Below, piece after piece: positions 7,929 through 16,483 of a DNA stretch of 64,000 nt. Origin of the DNA: Micrococcales bacterium UBA7469 (GTDB lineage: Bacteria; Actinomycetota; Actinomycetes; Actinomycetales; Microbacteriaceae); NCBI GenBank assembly GCA_002479805.1, contig DLPB01000029.1, positions 6,516-70,515 of the forward strand. Direction: 5' to 3'. Position numbers and translations under genes: made by a program. The notes below the pieces were generated by a model, which worked only from the letters and a program-made list of their open reading frames with translations, did no database searches and had not been told where the DNA came from. The first letter of the stretch is position 1. Each line of letters begins with the position of its first letter.

Positions 7929-9433
7929 GCTGCGACTCCCGCCATCATCTTGCCCAATTGCTCCCTGGAGGTCTCTGGGCCAACAATTCCAACGATCTGA
8001 CCGCGATACATAACCGCGATACGGTCAGCCAGCGCCAATACTTCGTCAAGTTCGGTGGAAATCAATATCACTGCCTTGCCGGCATCTCGCTCAGCCACCA
8101 GCTGCTCGTGGATGAACTCGATGGAGCCCACATCCACGCCTCGGGTTGGCTGAGATGCGATTAGCAGGTCGACATCGCGGTGAAGCTCGCGGGCGACCAC
8201 GACTTTCTGCTGATTACCTCCGGAGAGCTTGCCGGCGAGGTGGTCGGCCGAGGGAGTTCGAACGTCGAAGCGCTCAACCAATTCGCGAGCAATCTTCTTG
8301 CGAGCGGCAAAGTTGATGTTCAGCCCCTTGGTGAATACCGACTTGTAGGAGGCATCGAGCATCAGGTTTTCAGCAATGGTGAACTCTGAAACCAGGCCGT
8401 CTTTCTTGCGGTCCTCCGGAATAAAGCCCACGCCAGACTCCAGCACGTCGCGCACTGAGGCCTGAGACTTCCGATACTGGTCTTTGATGGCAATCGCACC
8501 GCTGCCCTTGATGACCGGGCGCAATCCTAAAATCGCCTCCGCCAATTCGGTTTGGCCGTTGCCCTGAACTCCAGCGATAGCCAAAATCTCACCGCGCTGA
8601 ACTATAAAGCTTACGCCGTTGACCGCTCTTTGATTGCGGTCATCGAGGACCGAGATGTTCTCAACCCGCAGCACCTCTTCCCCCGGCGTCGCTTGGCGCT
8701 TTTTGACAGTCAGGTCAACTTCGCGACCCACCATCAAAGAGGCAAGCTCCGAGGTTGATGCCTCGGGGGATGCGTCACCGACCACCTGGCCCAGGCGGAT
8801 TACCGTGATCTTGTCGGCTACTTCCTTAACCTCGCGAAGCTTGTGGGTGATGAAGACAATTGAAGTTCCGGACTTTGCCAGCTGCCGCATGATGGCCATC
8901 AGTTCATCGGTTTCCTGAGGGGTAAGCACTGCGGTTGGTTCATCGAGCACCAAAACCTTGGCATCCCTAGAGAGCGCCTTGATGATTTCTACTCGCTGCT
9001 GGACGCCAACCGGCAAATCTTCTACCAGTGCGTCGGGATCAACATTGAAGCCAAAGCGGTCGGAAATCTCGACAACGCGCTTTCTAGCTTCAGCAAGATT
9101 TAGGGTGCCTAAAGCGGAGGTTGGTTCGTTGCCGAGGGCAACGTTTTCGGCAACAGTAAAAACTGGGATGAGCATAAAGTGCTGGTGAACCATGCCAATA
9201 CCGGCAGCCATGGCATCGCCGGGACCGGCGAACTTCTGGACTTGGTCATCCAGCAGAATCTCTCCCTCATCGGCTTGGTACAGGCCGTAGAGAACATTCA
9301 TCAGGGTCGACTTGCCCGCGCCATTTTCACCCAAAAGGGCGTGGATCTCACCTGATTGAACAACCAGGTTGATCGAGTTATTGGCCACCAGTTGGCCAAA
9401 GCGCTTGGTAATGCCGCGCAGTTCTAATTTCAC
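7925..9433 (-). CDS. nucleoside ABC transporter ATP-binding protein with two ABC domains (NupO/YufO-like)
   Basis: Cytoplasmic double ATPase of 502 residues powering the BMP-type importer. Domain 1 has an intact Walker A (GENGAGKST, 35-43) and Walker B (VLVLDEPTAVLTP), but a drifted signature (LPVGVQQR). Domain 2 has a drifted Walker A (GVQGNGQTE) and an intact signature LSGGNQQK. This asymmetry is normal for RbsA/NupO-type ATPases. Transcribed after the terminator at about 9.47-9.51 kb that separates it from the binding-protein gene. The start is an ATG with an AGGAG-like element a few bases upstream. Confidence 0.94.
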   Translation of the reverse strand: MKLELRGITKRFGQLVANNSINLVVQSGEIHALLGENGAGKSTLMNVLYGLYQADEGEILLDDQVQKFAGPGDAMAAGIGMVHQHFMLIPVFTVAENVALGNEPTSALGTLNLAEARKRVVEISDRFGFNVDPDALVEDLPVGVQQRVEIIKALSRDAKVLVLDEPTAVLTPQETDELMAIMRQLAKSGTSIVFITHKLREVKEVADKITVIRLGQVVGDASPEASTSELASLMVGREVDLTVKKRQATPGEEVLRVENISVLDDRNQRAVNGVSFIVQRGEILAIAGVQGNGQTELAEAILGLRPVIKGSGAIAIKDQYRKSQASVRDVLESGVGFIPEDRKKDGLVSEFTIAENLMLDASYKSVFTKGLNINFAARKKIARELVERFDVRTPSADHLAGKLSGGNQQKVVVARELHRDVDLLIASQPTRGVDVGSIEFIHEQLVAERDAGKAVILISTELDEVLALADRIAVMYRGQIVGIVGPETSREQLGKMMAGVAA

Positions 9434-9467
9434 TTTGCACTCCTTCGTGCTGCCCTACTATTCTGCC

Positions 9468-9511
9468 AAAAAAACTAAGGGCCGCAGATTACTCTGCGGC
9501 CCTTAGTTTTT
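9468..9511 (-). terminator. intrinsic terminator between bmpA-like gene and transporter ATPase
   Basis: A near-perfect inverted repeat. The arm at 9470-9488 pairs with 9493-9511 around a TTAC loop, giving a 19-base stem that is GC-rich at its centre. On the minus strand it is followed by seven T residues. It lies just after the binding-protein stop and before the ATPase start. By inference it stops most transcripts and lets a minority read through, giving excess binding protein over the membrane complex. Confidence 0.9.
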
Positions 9512-9520
9512 GATACTGAA

Positions 9521-10600
9521 TTAGCTCAGTGGGTCGATCTCACCAGCGATGATGCCAGCCTCGATCTCCGCTAGGCGAGCCTTGGTAGCGTCATCGATCT
9601 TGGAGTCGAAGTCGTAGAACGGAGATAGTCCGGTTCCACCGTTTGCCAAGGTGCCAACGTATGCGTCACCCGAGAATGCGCCACCAGCAGATAGCTCTGC
9701 GATGATGTCGTAAACCGCGTTGGTCATGCGCTTCTCAGCAGAGGTAAGCACGTATGGTGCGTACTCTGGAGAGGTTAGAGCAACGTCCTTGTCAACACCG
9801 ATCATTACGCCATCGATGCCAGCTTCCTTGATTGCCTCAGAAACAGCACCGAATTGGTCTCCACCTACTGGGAAGATTACGTCAGCGCCGTCGTTGATCA
9901 ATGCAGCTGCGATTGACTTTGAGGTACCGGAGTTAGGGGTGAAGTCACCGATGAACTGACCGGTTGCCTTGGCTGGGTCCCAACCAACAACCTTCACGTC
10001 GGTGCCGTTCTCCTCGCCCCATGCCATTGCTCCGAAGTAGAAGCCGGACATGAAGTCTGTAACAGCGTCAATCTGCATACCACCGTAGGTACCAACCACC
10101 TTGGTGGTCGAGTAAGCAGCAGCTAGGTAACCAGCTAGGTAGCTGGACTGGTTCATTGCGTAGCCAACTGGCTTTAGGTTTGCGTTGCCCTCAGACCAAC
10201 CATCGATGGTCACGAAGTTAACCTCTGGGTTAGCTGCAGCTGCAGCGTTTACGTCTGCAACTAGGTTGAAGCCAACAGCGAAGGTGATGTCGCAAGACTG
10301 GTCAACCATTGCCTGTAGGTTCGGAGCGAAGTCCTCAGCGGAGTTCGACTCTGCCTCAGCGATCTGAACACCAAGCTCAGTCTCAGCCTTGGTTAGACCG
10401 TCAAAAACTGACTCGTTGAATGACTTGTCGTTCCAGCTACCCTCGTCAGAAACTGCACAAGCAAGGTAGTCAACGCTTGGTGCCTCTGATGCGGTCTCGG
10501 ATGCGGTTGGCTCTGCCTCTGGGGCTGTTGCACAACCGGTTAGCACTAGGGCTGAAACGCCTAGTAGTGCGAATGCTGCGGATGCATTCTTTAGTTTCAA
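9521..10600 (-). CDS. BMP-family substrate-binding lipoprotein (nucleoside ABC importer)
   Basis: Extracellular lipid-anchored receptor for the importer encoded downstream, in the Bmp/PnrA/NupN family. A TTG start at 10600 is preferred: a near-perfect AGGAGG lies 5 bases upstream (10606-10611), and the protein then begins with a classic lipoprotein signal, Lys-Leu-Lys, a hydrophobic stretch and lipobox LTGC with Cys23. A longer open frame to 10639 lacks such support. The 359-residue product continues with an acidic Thr/Ser/Glu linker and a type I periplasmic-binding fold; the segments SDEGSWNDKSFN and IGVDKDVAL are characteristic of BMP proteins. A strong terminator follows the gene. Confidence 0.93.
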   Translation of the reverse strand: MKLKNASAAFALLGVSALVLTGCATAPEAEPTASETASEAPSVDYLACAVSDEGSWNDKSFNESVFDGLTKAETELGVQIAEAESNSAEDFAPNLQAMVDQSCDITFAVGFNLVADVNAAAAANPEVNFVTIDGWSEGNANLKPVGYAMNQSSYLAGYLAAAYSTTKVVGTYGGMQIDAVTDFMSGFYFGAMAWGEENGTDVKVVGWDPAKATGQFIGDFTPNSGTSKSIAAALINDGADVIFPVGGDQFGAVSEAIKEAGIDGVMIGVDKDVALTSPEYAPYVLTSAEKRMTNAVYDIIAELSAGGAFSGDAYVGTLANGGTGLSPFYDFDSKIDDATKARLAEIEAGIIAGEIDPLS

Positions 10601-10714
10601 GGTTTCCTCCTGATTGGAATGTCGCGCCCGAAGGCACATTTTGCTTTCACTCTACCGCCGAAATTGGGGGAAAATTGACCTCTAGCGGGAAGATTCTTCC
10701 TAGTTGAGCAACTG

Positions 10715-11824
10715 TTATAAAAGCTCGGAGTGACCGGTCTGCTTTAGCACGTCTACCAGTGACTTCACCTTTTGGGCATGCTCCTTCGTGGTAATCAAAA
10801 GCGCGTCTGGGGTGTCCACAACGATGACATCCTCCAAGCCAATCAAAGCAATTAGCCGGTCGGTGTCCGAAACCAAGATTCCGGATGATGAATCTGAGAG
10901 CACCTTGGCCGAACCCAAAACCGCCAGGTTGCCTTTGCGACCCTGCGATTGCAGCTCAGCGATTGATGCAAAATCGCCCACATCGTGCCATTCGAATTCG
11001 GCCGGAATTACGGCAACTAAACCTTGCTCGGCGGCCGGCTCGGCAATGGCGTAGTCAATGGCGATTCGCTTGAGTTTGGGCCAAACACTCTTGAGCACTG
11101 CCTCGCGCTTTGGGGTGTCCCACGCCTTCGCGATCTCCTGAATGCCGCGGTGTAGCTCTGGCTCGGTCTGCTCCAGAACACTCAGCAGCAGGCTCGCCTT
11201 GGCGATAAACATGCCGGCATTCCAGAAGTAGTCACCGGATTCGACATATTGCTTAGCAATTTTGATATTTGGCTTCTCGACAAACTTCAGCACCTGACAG
11301 GCGGTCGGGCTGTCCAGCGGCTCACCCTTTTGGATGTAGCCAAAACCAACCGAAGGTTCGGTAGGTCGGAGCCCAATCGTGACGATTTTCCCGGTTGCAG
11401 CTACGTCGATGGCCTCGAGCACACTCTTTTGAAATTCGCCCTGGTCCAAAATCACATGGTCGGCTGCGAATGACCCAATGATCACATCAGGCTGACGCTG
11501 AGCCAGAACAGCGGCGGCTAGGGCAATCGCTGCGGTGGAGTCTCGCGGCGATGGTTCGAGAATGATGTGTTGTTCATCAAGGTCAGGCAGCTGCTGCTCA
11601 ACCGCGTGTGCGTGTACGTTGCCGGTCACCACCATGGTCTTTCCCGCCGCCAATGGCTGTAAGCGGTCCCAGGTGTCCTGCAGCAGGGTCTGACCGCTTC
11701 CGGTCAAATCGTGCAGAAACTTAGGTGCGCTAGCTCTGGAGAGTGGCCAGAGTCTCGAACCGACGCCACCGGCTGGGATTACCGCGAAGAAATTCTCTCG
11801 GGCATTACTTTTTGACGAATTCAC
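10715..11824 (-). CDS. manC: mannose-1-phosphate guanylyltransferase
   Basis: Makes GDP-mannose from mannose-1-phosphate and GTP for glycans or lipoglycans. The 369-residue protein opens with the nucleotidyltransferase signature AGGVGSRLWPLSR, followed by a Lys (APKFL) that contacts the nucleotide. The body contains FVEKPN and WNAGMF motifs of the family. The C-terminal isomerase domain of bifunctional enzymes is absent. The start is GTG at 11824, facing sdhC across a short divergent region. The next gene downstream is the binding protein, about 110 bases away. The facing neighbour and spacing suggest its own promoter. Confidence 0.93.
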   Translation of the reverse strand: MNSSKSNARENFFAVIPAGGVGSRLWPLSRASAPKFLHDLTGSGQTLLQDTWDRLQPLAAGKTMVVTGNVHAHAVEQQLPDLDEQHIILEPSPRDSTAAIALAAAVLAQRQPDVIIGSFAADHVILDQGEFQKSVLEAIDVAATGKIVTIGLRPTEPSVGFGYIQKGEPLDSPTACQVLKFVEKPNIKIAKQYVESGDYFWNAGMFIAKASLLLSVLEQTEPELHRGIQEIAKAWDTPKREAVLKSVWPKLKRIAIDYAIAEPAAEQGLVAVIPAEFEWHDVGDFASIAELQSQGRKGNLAVLGSAKVLSDSSSGILVSDTDRLIALIGLEDVIVVDTPDALLITTKEHAQKVKSLVDVLKQTGHSELL

Positions 11825-11919
11825 CTAATCACCCTAGATGTTTCTTGGCTATTTGGGGAAGCAGGCGGGCAACAGTTGGGTAGACTTTGACTATCCCGAA
11901 ACTATCCATGGAGGCTAGC
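11825..11919. promoter_or_regulatory. divergent upstream region of manC and sdhC
   Basis: About 95 bases between the GTG start of manC and the preferred TTG start of sdhC. It must hold promoters for both directions. A GGAGG at 11910-11914 lies 5 bases before the sdhC TTG and decides that start. I could not pick convincing -35/-10 pairs by eye. Confidence 0.5.
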
Positions 11920-12300
11920 TTGGCAACTCGGCCAGCAGGAACCCTGTACCGCGGCAAGGTGGGCATGTGGTCCTGGGTACTACACCGAATTACCGGTGTT
12001 GCAATTTTCTTTTTCCTTCTAGTTCACGTTCTCGACACTGCCCTGGTGCGCGTCAGCCCTGAGGCCTACAACGTGGTCATCGAGTCCTACAAGACTCCGA
12101 TCATCGGTGTCGCAGAGCTCGGCCTGGTAGTTGGCATCCTGTTCCACGGCCTAAACGGCCTGCGAATCATCGCGGTTGACTTCTGGTCCAAGGGCACCAA
12201 GTACCAGAACGTCATGTTCTGGGCAGTGATCGTGATTACCGCAGTTTTGGTAGCTGGCTTCACCCCGCTACACCTAGCTCGAGTATTTGGAGGCCACTAA
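11920..12300 (+). CDS. sdhC: succinate dehydrogenase cytochrome b556 subunit
   Basis: Membrane anchor of complex II that binds haem and quinone with SdhD. The TTG at 11920 is chosen over an in-frame TTG at 11887 because GGAGG lies 5 bases upstream, and the protein then begins ATRPAGTLYRGKVGMWSW, typical of actinobacterial SdhC. The 126-residue product has three membrane segments; WVLHRITGVAIFFFLLVHVLD contains conserved histidines that are candidate haem ligands. Its TAA shares one base with the sdhD ATG. First gene of the sdhCDAB operon. Confidence 0.93.
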   Translation: MATRPAGTLYRGKVGMWSWVLHRITGVAIFFFLLVHVLDTALVRVSPEAYNVVIESYKTPIIGVAELGLVVGILFHGLNGLRIIAVDFWSKGTKYQNVMFWAVIVITAVLVAGFTPLHLARVFGGH

Positions 12301-12740
12301 TGAGCGTGGTTATCGAAACCCCAAACCAGCCTCGCAGCCGCAAAGCTGCCAACTGGGAGAAGTACGGCTGGCTGTTCATGCGCGTCTCGGGACCGCTGCT
12401 GGTTGTTTTGATCTTCACTCACCTAATCGTGAACCTCGTGGTTGGCGACGGCATTAAGGCGATTGACTTTGCTTTCGTCGCCGGTAAGTGGGCAGATCCG
12501 TTCTGGCAGGTCTGGGACTTGGCCATGCTTTGGCTTGCCATGATCCACGGCACCAACGGCATGCGCACAATCGTCAACGACTACACCGAGCGCGAGAAGG
12601 TCAGAGTTGGCCTGAACTACACGCTCTGGATTGTTTGCGGACTTTTGATTGTTCTTGGAACCCTAGTCATCTTCACATTTGACCCCTGCCCAGCCGGCGC
12701 AGCCGCGGAGCTTTTGCCTTCGTTCTGCCCAGCAAACTAG
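12300..12740 (+). CDS. sdhD: succinate dehydrogenase hydrophobic membrane anchor subunit
   Basis: Second membrane anchor of complex II, 146 residues with three hydrophobic helices. Conserved-looking histidines occur in FTHLIVNLV and in the AMIHGTNGMRTIVNDY segment, where haem and quinone ligation are expected. It starts with an ATG overlapping the sdhC stop by one base and is followed after ten bases by sdhA. Confidence 0.92.
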   Translation: MSVVIETPNQPRSRKAANWEKYGWLFMRVSGPLLVVLIFTHLIVNLVVGDGIKAIDFAFVAGKWADPFWQVWDLAMLWLAMIHGTNGMRTIVNDYTEREKVRVGLNYTLWIVCGLLIVLGTLVIFTFDPCPAGAAAELLPSFCPAN

Positions 12741-12750
12741 TTAGGAAATC

Positions 12751-14514
12751 ATGGCCAACGACAACGTGACCTATCACAACTACGACGTGGTAATCGTCGG
12801 CGCCGGTGGCGCTGGCATGCGTGCCGCGATCGAGGCTGGTCCACACGCCAAGGTAGCTGTGGTCTCCAAGCTTTTCCCAACCCGTTCGCACACCGGTGCT
12901 GCCCAGGGTGGCATGGCTGCCGCGCTAGCCAACGTTGAGGAAGACAGCTGGGAGTGGCACACCTTCGACACCGTCAAGGGTGGCGACTACCTGGTTGACC
13001 AGGATGCCGCAGAGATTCTGGCCAAGGAATCGGTTCAGGCGGTTATTGACCTGGAGAACATGGGCTTGCCTTTCAACAGAACCCCAGACGGCAAGATTGA
13101 CCAGCGTCGCTTCGGTGGTCACACCCGTGACCACGGCAAGGCTCCAGTTCGCCGCAGCTGTTACGCCGCCGACCGCACCGGTCACATGATTCTGCAGACT
13201 CTCTATCAAAACTGCGTAAAGCTCGGCATCGAGTTCTATAACGAGTTCTACGTGCTTGACCTTGTGATGAACGATGGCAAGCCCGCCGGTGTAGTTGCCT
13301 ACGAGTTGGCAACCGGAGACATTCACGTCTTCGCCGGTAAGTCGATTGTTTTTGCCACCGGTGGCTTTGGAAAGATCTACAAGACCACTTCGAACGCTCA
13401 CACCCTCACCGGTGATGGCGTTGGCATCATCTTCCGCAAGGGCCTGCCACTTGAGGACATGGAGTTCTACCAGTTCCACCCAACCGGTTTGGCTGGACTG
13501 GGAATCTTGCTCTCCGAGGCAGCTCGTGGTGAGGGTGGAATTCTTCGTAACGCCTCCGGTGAGCGCTTCATGGAGCGCTACGCACCGACCATCAAGGACC
13601 TAGCTCCGCGAGACATGGTTGCTCGCGCCATGGCAAATGAGGTTCGCGAGGGTCGCGGTGCCGGTCCAAACAAGGACTACGTACTGCTTGACCTAACCCA
13701 CCTAGAGCCTGCGGTTATTGACGCCAAGCTGCCAGACATCACGGAGTTCGCCAGAACCTATCTGGGCGTTGAGCCATACACCGAGCCAGTGCCAGTATTC
13801 CCAACCGCGCACTATGCAATGGGTGGCATTCCAACGAACATCAAGGCCGAGGTGCTCAGCGACAACGACACCGTGGTGCCAGGTCTATACGCGGCTGGCG
13901 AGTGTGCCTGTGTTTCGGTTCACGGTGCTAACCGCCTTGGAACCAACTCGCTACTAGACATCAACGTCTTTGGTAAGCGTGCCGGTCGTTACGCCGTTGA
14001 ATACGCCAAGACCGCCAAGCAAGTTCCAGTTCCAGAGAACGCTGCCGATGAGGTGCTAGCGATGCTGGATAAGGTTCGCAAGGCTAAGGGCAAAGAGAAG
14101 GTTGCTCAGCTTCGCAAGGAGCTGCAGGAGACCATGGACAAGAACGCCCAGGTATTCCGCACCGAAGAGACTCTGCAGGAAGCCTTTGACAAGATCATGG
14201 AGCTTCGCAAGCGCTACGAGAACATCTCGATCCAGGACCAGGGACGCCGCTTCAACACTGACCTGCTAGAGGCTGTGGAGCTTGGCTTCTTGCTAGATCT
14301 TGCCGAGGTCACCGTTATCACCTGCCGCGAGCGCCGCGAATCCCGCGGAGCACACCTGCGTGAGGACTTCCCGAACCGCGATGACAAGAAGTTCATGGTT
14401 CACTCCATGGCCTACAAGGTTGACAAGACCGATAAGGCCACTGGAACCAACATCAAGCTCGGCTGGAAGCCAGTCGTAATTACCAACTACCAGCCGATGG
14501 AGCGCAAGTACTAA
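12751..14514 (+). CDS. sdhA: succinate dehydrogenase flavoprotein subunit
   Basis: Catalytic subunit oxidising succinate to fumarate with covalently bound FAD, on the cytoplasmic face of the membrane. The 587-residue protein has the dinucleotide fold VIVGAGGAGMRAA at 14-26, and RSHTGAAQGGM where His47 is the expected flavin attachment site. The substrate-site segments FHPTG and HGANRLGTNSLL follow. Length is normal. An AGGAAA element precedes the ATG, and the stop overlaps sdhB by one base. Confidence 0.97.
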   Translation: MANDNVTYHNYDVVIVGAGGAGMRAAIEAGPHAKVAVVSKLFPTRSHTGAAQGGMAAALANVEEDSWEWHTFDTVKGGDYLVDQDAAEILAKESVQAVIDLENMGLPFNRTPDGKIDQRRFGGHTRDHGKAPVRRSCYAADRTGHMILQTLYQNCVKLGIEFYNEFYVLDLVMNDGKPAGVVAYELATGDIHVFAGKSIVFATGGFGKIYKTTSNAHTLTGDGVGIIFRKGLPLEDMEFYQFHPTGLAGLGILLSEAARGEGGILRNASGERFMERYAPTIKDLAPRDMVARAMANEVREGRGAGPNKDYVLLDLTHLEPAVIDAKLPDITEFARTYLGVEPYTEPVPVFPTAHYAMGGIPTNIKAEVLSDNDTVVPGLYAAGECACVSVHGANRLGTNSLLDINVFGKRAGRYAVEYAKTAKQVPVPENAADEVLAMLDKVRKAKGKEKVAQLRKELQETMDKNAQVFRTEETLQEAFDKIMELRKRYENISIQDQGRRFNTDLLEAVELGFLLDLAEVTVITCRERRESRGAHLREDFPNRDDKKFMVHSMAYKVDKTDKATGTNIKLGWKPVVITNYQPMERKY

Positions 14515-15248
14515 TGGCCCAGCAGCAGATTGCAGAAGTTGCCTCATTCCAGGTGACCCTCTTTATTCGTCGCTTCGACCCAGAGACCGACAGCGAGCCA
14601 AAGTGGGTTGACTACGACGTTGAGATGTTCGGCACCGACCGCGTGCTCGACGCGCTACACAAGATCAAGTGGGAGCAGGATGGTTCACTAACCTTCCGCC
14701 GCTCCTGCGCTCACGGTGTTTGTGGTTCTGATGCCATGCGCATCAACGGTCGTAACCGGCTAGCCTGCAAGACCTTGATCAAGGATCTCGATATCTCGCA
14801 GCCGATCTACATCGAGCCAATCAAGGGCCTTCCAGTTGAGAAGGACCTAATTGTCGACATGAACCCGTTCTACCAGGCATACAAGGATGTCAACCCATTC
14901 CTAATCGCCTCGGACAAGCCAGAGAAGGAACGCCTGCAGTCCCCGGAGGACCGCGCTCGCTACGACGACACCACCAAGTGCATTCTGTGTGCCGCCTGCA
15001 CCACTAGCTGCCCAGTGTTCTGGACCGACGGTCAGTACTTTGGACCAGCTGCGATCGTGAACGCTCACCGCTTTATCTTTGACTCCCGTGACGAGGCAGC
15101 TCAGGTTCGCATCGACATCCTGAATGACAAAGAGGGCGTTTGGCGTTGCCGCACCACCTTCAACTGCACCGAGGCTTGCCCTCGCGGTATTGAGGTAACC
15201 AAGGCAATCGCAGAGGTCAAGCAGGCCATCCTGCGCGGAAAGCCGTGA
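14514..15248 (+). CDS. sdhB: succinate dehydrogenase iron-sulfur subunit
   Basis: Electron-transfer subunit of complex II, 244 residues. The [2Fe-2S] ligands are Cys65, Cys70, Asp73 and Cys85 (CAHGVCGSD...LAC); the Asp in third position also occurs in E. coli SdhB. The ferredoxin-type segments CILCAACTTSCP and CTEACP hold the [4Fe-4S] and [3Fe-4S] clusters. The TGA stop overlaps the GTG start of the Rieske gene by four bases, which is unusual for an sdh operon. Confidence 0.96.
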   Translation: MAQQQIAEVASFQVTLFIRRFDPETDSEPKWVDYDVEMFGTDRVLDALHKIKWEQDGSLTFRRSCAHGVCGSDAMRINGRNRLACKTLIKDLDISQPIYIEPIKGLPVEKDLIVDMNPFYQAYKDVNPFLIASDKPEKERLQSPEDRARYDDTTKCILCAACTTSCPVFWTDGQYFGPAAIVNAHRFIFDSRDEAAQVRIDILNDKEGVWRCRTTFNCTEACPRGIEVTKAIAEVKQAILRGKP

Positions 15249-15667
15249 GCCTAAGTCGTCGAGCCGCCCTTGGCTCGATGGCAGCCGCTGGCACTTTGGC
15301 GCTTGGCGCATGTTCAAGTGCCCGAGAATCGACACCAATTACCAGCAGTGAACCTGCTGCATCCGGTGAAATCCTGCTTGGACTTACCTCTGAGGTTCCA
15401 GTCGGTGGCGGAACAAAGTTCGCGGTTGATAAAACTCTGACCGTTTTGGTCACCCAGACTAAAGCTGGAAACTTCAAGGCCTTTAGTGCCACCTGCACCC
15501 ACGCCGGTTGCATCGTCAACGGTGTTGAAAACAACGAGATTGCCTGCGGTTGTCACGGAGCCAGATTCGATCCGGAATCCGGTATGGCGATAGCAGGCCC
15601 CGCCAAGAGCGCGCTCGGCAAAATTTCCTTGGAAATTCGCGACGAAGAGATTTGGATCACCATCTAA
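15245..15667 (+). CDS. Rieske [2Fe-2S] lipoprotein, likely Tat-exported
   Basis: A small exported Rieske protein of 140 residues. The N-terminus has a twin-arginine motif (Arg5-Arg6 in SRRAALG), a hydrophobic stretch and a lipobox LGAC with Cys23, so export folded by Tat and lipid anchoring are predicted. Cluster ligands fit the Rieske pattern: Cys84 and His86 (CTH), Cys101 and His104 (CGCH), with the disulfide pair Cys89/Cys103. It is not the QcrA subunit, which is much larger and carries membrane helices. The GTG start overlaps sdhB by 4 bases and the stop overlaps xthA by 1. Role unknown; a redox partner at the outer face is inferred. Confidence 0.9.
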   Translation: MSLSRRAALGSMAAAGTLALGACSSARESTPITSSEPAASGEILLGLTSEVPVGGGTKFAVDKTLTVLVTQTKAGNFKAFSATCTHAGCIVNGVENNEIACGCHGARFDPESGMAIAGPAKSALGKISLEIRDEEIWITI

Positions 15668-16476
15668 TGCTGAAAGTCACCACCGTGAACGTCAACGGCA
15701 TCCGAGCCGCGGCTCGAAAAGATATGGCCGAGTGGCTGAAGGTCGCCAACCCAGACATCCTCTGCCTTCAGGAGGTGCGAGCCCCGCAGGGCGAGCTCTT
15801 GGCCTTGGCGGTTGATGGTCCGATTGCAATCGAGGGTGGCTGGAACATCTATGACCACGAGGCCAGCGCCAAGGGTCGCGCCGGGGTTGCAATTCTCTCC
15901 AAGCAACCTGCCCTTGAAGTGAGGGTGGAACTTGGGCCAGAAGAATTTGATTCCGCTGGCCGTTGGCTGGAGGCGGATTTCGAAACTCCAAGCGGAATCT
16001 TCACGGTCGTCAGCGTTTATGTGCACTCGGGTGAGGTTGACACCCCAAAGCAGGTGGAGAAGTACAAGTTCCTCAACGCCATGTCAGAGCGCATGCAGTG
16101 GCTAATTGATAACCGCGATTACGCGGTGGTGGTTGGTGATTTGAATGTTGGTCACACCGAACTGGATATCAAAAACTGGAAGGGCAATCTAAAAAACGCC
16201 GGTTTCTTGCCCGAGGAGCGCGCGTTCTTTGATGGTTTTGCCAAGCAAGGTTGGGTAGATATGGGTCGAGCAGCACACCCGGGTGTTCCGGGGCCATACA
16301 CCTGGTGGTCATTCCGCGGCCAGGCATTTGATACCGATGCCGGCTGGCGCATCGACTACCAGCTCGCAACCCCAAAGCTTGCCGAAAAGGGGCAGAATTA
16401 TCGGGTCGATAGAGCACCAAGCTACGACACCCGTTGGACCGATCACTCACCGGTGAACGTCGAATACGACCTGTAG
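15667..16476 (+). CDS. xthA: exodeoxyribonuclease III / AP endonuclease
   Basis: Mg-dependent DNA repair nuclease that cuts at abasic sites and trims 3' ends. The ATG at 15667 overlaps the stop of the Rieske gene by one base and gives a normal 269-residue protein starting MLKVTTVNVNGIR. An open frame back to 15550 is only overlap with the upstream gene. Family motifs: LQEVRA at 34-39 (Glu36 metal ligand), VVGDLNVGH, and the C-terminal WTDHSPV containing the catalytic Asp-His pair. Placement after sdh is probably co-transcription without functional linkage. Confidence 0.94.
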   Translation: MLKVTTVNVNGIRAAARKDMAEWLKVANPDILCLQEVRAPQGELLALAVDGPIAIEGGWNIYDHEASAKGRAGVAILSKQPALEVRVELGPEEFDSAGRWLEADFETPSGIFTVVSVYVHSGEVDTPKQVEKYKFLNAMSERMQWLIDNRDYAVVVGDLNVGHTELDIKNWKGNLKNAGFLPEERAFFDGFAKQGWVDMGRAAHPGVPGPYTWWSFRGQAFDTDAGWRIDYQLATPKLAEKGQNYRVDRAPSYDTRWTDHSPVNVEYDL

Positions 16477-16483
16477 GAAAAAG

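Noticed and set aside
10601..10639. Longer binding-protein start
   Set aside because: Places charged residues before the lipoprotein signal and ignores the AGGAGG serving the TTG at 10600.
10688..10700. GGAAG-ATT-CTTCC inverted repeat after manC
   Set aside because: Only five pairs and no following T-tract, so not supported as a terminator.
11887..11919. Longer sdhC from an upstream TTG
   Set aside because: The GGAGG at 11910-11914 fits the TTG at 11920, and the shorter product matches family N-termini.
12925..13479. 184-residue minus-strand frame opposite sdhA
   Set aside because: Shadow of a strongly conserved gene with no ribosome site or motif.
15550..15666. N-terminal extension of xthA
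   Set aside because: Lies wholly inside the Rieske gene in another frame; the ATG at 15667 gives the standard protein start.
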